From: Batillaria attramentaria
Lineage: Eukaryota > Mollusca > Gastropoda > Batillariidae
NCBI GenBank assembly: GCA_018292915.2
Contig: JACVVK020000208.1
Span: forward strand, 775,001 to 839,000
DNA length: 64,000 bases
Direction of reading: 5' to 3'
In this document: piece by piece, positions 63,230 to 64,000 of the stretch
How positions within the stretch are numbered: the stretch's first letter is position 1
Layout: every line of letters starts with the position of its first letter
Notes under the pieces: model-generated
Seen by the model: the letters and a program-made list of their open reading frames with translations, nothing else
Database searches by the model: none
Told to the model about the DNA's origin: nothing
Position numbers and translations under genes: made by a program

Positions 63230-63560
63230 ATTACATATTTTGGCGGAAGGTCTTTCGGTCTAAAATGTGAAAAAAAATATAAAAAAAATGATATAATTGC
63301 CAAATATTGAGCTCCTCGGATAAGATCAAGTTTTTTACTGGTAGTTGATCTTATCAGAGGACTGTTTAGCGTGCCCCTCGGATAAGATCAAAAAAAATTT
63401 TGGTCCCGTGGGGGGTCACCTTAAGCGAGGAGTACTGTATATGTATAAGAAGAGACAAAAGAGATAAAACACAAACACAGGGCACGTATAACAGGTGAAA
63501 ACAGATAAAACACACACGCGCACAGACACACACACAGACACACACACAGACACACACACA

Positions 63561-63595
<35 letters not shown>

Positions 63596-63914
63596 CAGCG
63601 GAACAGTAAAATGGCACACCTGTGGGAGAGTGAAGAGTTGTCGCTATCGAGCATTTCCAGATTCTATTTCAAACCTTATCTTCGTTTTAATTTCAGATTT
63701 TAAGATTGTCTTTTCTTTTATTAAAAAAAATGCACTCGTATCACACCACATCTTAGAATTGCCCTGTTCTATTGTGCTTGCTTATGTTCCAGGCTACCAA
63801 ACCTGCCGGCTGTATCCTCCTGGCTGGCATTGGACGGACTGAGGTTCAAATCCCGTTGCTCACGGCTGCCAACAAAGAGGTCGACATAAAGAGTATGTTT
63901 CGACTTGCTAACAC
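54823..63914 (+). CDS. SORD: Sorbitol dehydrogenase-like zinc MDR, paralog C (exons 1-8; 3' end outside window)
   Basis: Exons: 54823-54876, 57862-57895, 58359-58523, 59322-59481, 59992-60110, 60562-60627, 61241-61416, 63793-63914. Lengths match paralog B exactly (54, 34, 165, 160, 119, 66, 176, 122), in phase, 298 aa so far; the ninth exon is expected beyond 64,000. MAGANRCVVLHGARDIRI starts the protein. VGICGSDLSVW, VLGHEPCGVV, CGTCSICISGRYNLC, VLICGAG|GPLG and CVTD follow. Donor GTATGT after exon 3 and weak GTTCAA after exon 5 are notable. Exon 3 is 97% identical to A, exon 5 about 97.5% to A and B. Introns carry a LINE, MITE-1, MITE-2 and a pogo-like element. Gln replaces the 'EP' Glu. 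Confidence 0.94.
54885..57095 (+). mobile_element. LINE-2: 5'-truncated non-LTR retrotransposon in SORD-C intron 1
   Basis: Reverse transcriptase ORF to TAG/TGA-type stop at 56448: KKINVRKASGPDGLGGRVLR, NDYRPVALTPIIIKCFEKI, FAYKRNRGVEDA, ILYIDFSSAFNTI, GAPQGTVLSPVLFTIYTDD, YSDDSALTDF (the catalytic Asp pair is kept, but YSDD instead of FADD) and a C-terminal LPSGRRLRAF..KLKTMNSFVP. The endonuclease half is missing. The 3' region ends in ATGTCTT heptamer repeats near 57,070-57,095. Style is L2/CR1-group. The left junction lies within a few bp after the exon 1 donor (54877); the exact start and any TSD are not clear. Confidence 0.9.
56200..56851 (+). repeat. 326-bp tandem duplication of the LINE-2 3' ORF end
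   Basis: AAGCTGAACTGCATTGTCAA starts at 56200 and again at 56526. Both copies run through the ORF end, the stop and GTGTTGTTTCTTGCTGGGTG. They look identical base for base, so the duplication is recent. The second copy re-encodes the last ~83 residues without an upstream RT. Confidence 0.92.
57898..58076. repeat. (CA)n/(CAGA)n and (CT)n microsatellite directly after SORD-C exon 2
   Basis: Begins 2 bp past the end of exon 2, so the donor GTACACACACAC is itself part of the CA repeat. Confidence 0.9.
59032..59306. mobile_element. MITE-1 copy ending 15 bp before SORD-C exon 4
   Basis: Inverted ends GGGCCCGTATGTAAAATTCG and TACATACGGGCCC. The interior GAGCTAGTTTAGCTCGAGGT and GGTTAGACTCTAACCC match the copy at 7246-7542. 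It almost touches the exon 4 acceptor (GTGCAG, 59316-59321). Confidence 0.85.
59500..59820. repeat. (GT)n, (CA)n and poly-C cluster in SORD-C intron 4
   Basis: GT at about 59500-59550, CA at about 59587-59640 (inverted relative to each other, so able to form a hairpin), poly-C 59773-59824. Confidence 0.9.
60809..61135 (-). mobile_element. MITE-2 copy v, full length, SORD-C intron 6
   Basis: Both ends preserved: AATAGACGACTCCACT at left and AGTGGAGTTGTCTATT at right. The interior has the inverted GC box (GCCCCGCCCC) and TGACGTCCG. About 327 bp; the best reference for this family. Confidence 0.85.
61670..61720. repeat. (AGT)n microsatellite, SORD-C intron 7
   Basis: Pure AGT trinucleotide array, about 17 repeats, then imperfect copies to 61740. 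Confidence 0.95.
61820..63437. mobile_element. pogo/Tigger-like non-autonomous transposon T2 with nested SINE-C
   Basis: Inverted ends CAGTACTCCTCGCTTAACGT (61820) and, read inward from 63437, CAGTACTCCTCGCTTAAGGT. Both are flanked by TA (61818-61819, 63438-63439), the Tc1/mariner-superfamily target duplication. Subterminal CCTCGGATAAG repeats occur on both sides. No transposase ORF. It contains SINE-C (62099-62605), poly-G runs and a (GT)n tract (63143-63227). Confidence 0.8.
62099..62605 (-). mobile_element. SINE-C, tRNA-derived, ~507 bp, 13-bp TSD
   Basis: The minus strand starts CCGGCCCCCGTAGTGTAGTG (box A region) with GGGTTCGAATCCC (box B) and ends in an A-rich tail. Flanked by ACGAATTTTTATT at 62086-62098 and 62606-62618. 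Confidence 0.88.
63506..63595. repeat. (CAGACACACA)n / (CA)n repeat, SORD-C intron 7
   Basis: Decamer higher-order repeat decaying into pure CA, about 200 bp before exon 8. Confidence 0.92.
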
Positions 63915-64000
63915 GTGAGTACTAAATAACCAGCTGTTAGGTGCCTGCAACGTCTTGTCTAACTATCATAAACGTATGAAAGAATCTTTCTCTGTCCAAA

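Overview
This is eukaryotic (animal) DNA. It has spliced genes with GT-AG introns, very dense dinucleotide microsatellites, tRNA-derived SINEs, APE-type LINEs, MITEs and long poly-G/poly-C runs. The repeat style, a LicD-type gene and a local expansion of polyol dehydrogenases suggest a lophotrochozoan, most likely a marine mollusc. That organism call is an inference from style, not a species match. Five host genes can be reconstructed exon by exon; the rest is repeats.

Left block (1-12,809, + strand): the 3' nine exons of a concentrative nucleoside transporter (SLC28/CNT). Its reading frame stays open through all splice junctions and ends in a stop at 12,807-12,809; the 5' end lies outside the window. 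Intron 5 holds the most unusual object here, an array of 554-bp repeats carrying complete type I hammerhead ribozyme motifs. One is antisense and three are sense to the host transcript, and the array contains a head-to-head inversion. Intron 6 holds a small MITE. Intron 7 holds a 2.56-kb DNA transposon with matching terminal and subterminal repeats around a broken C2H2 zinc-finger ORF, and an older MITE pierced by three SINEs.

Middle block (12,810-39,100): mostly repeats. It has a minus-strand LINE with endonuclease and RT domains (about 23.35-26.14 kb), many copies of one SINE family (SINE-A), a second family (SINE-B), a foldback element at 28.6-29.2 kb and several minisatellites. The one clear host gene is a LicD/fukutin-related-type membrane protein read from a single coding exon (31,360-32,502, +).

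Right block (39,139-63,914): three paralogous sorbitol-dehydrogenase-like zinc MDR genes with the same nine-exon plan. SORD-A (47,131 to 39,139, -) and SORD-B (53,759 to 48,315, -) are complete. SORD-C (54,823 to beyond 63,914, +) runs off the window after exon 8. B and C are divergent and share about 1.06 kb of intergenic DNA, which holds a MITE with CRE-like and GC-box motifs. A 5'-truncated LINE sits in SORD-C intron 1 and is in frame with exon 1. Exon 5 is 97-98% identical in all three paralogs while neighbouring exons are clearly diverged, which points to exon-scale gene conversion. All three carry Gln where mammalian sorbitol dehydrogenase has the active-site Glu of the 'EP' motif.

Functionally the window encodes nucleoside uptake (CNT), a Golgi/ER-type phosphosugar or phosphocholine-type transferase candidate (LicD) and polyol/NAD metabolism (SORD cluster). 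Nothing indicates that these work together beyond being neighbours.
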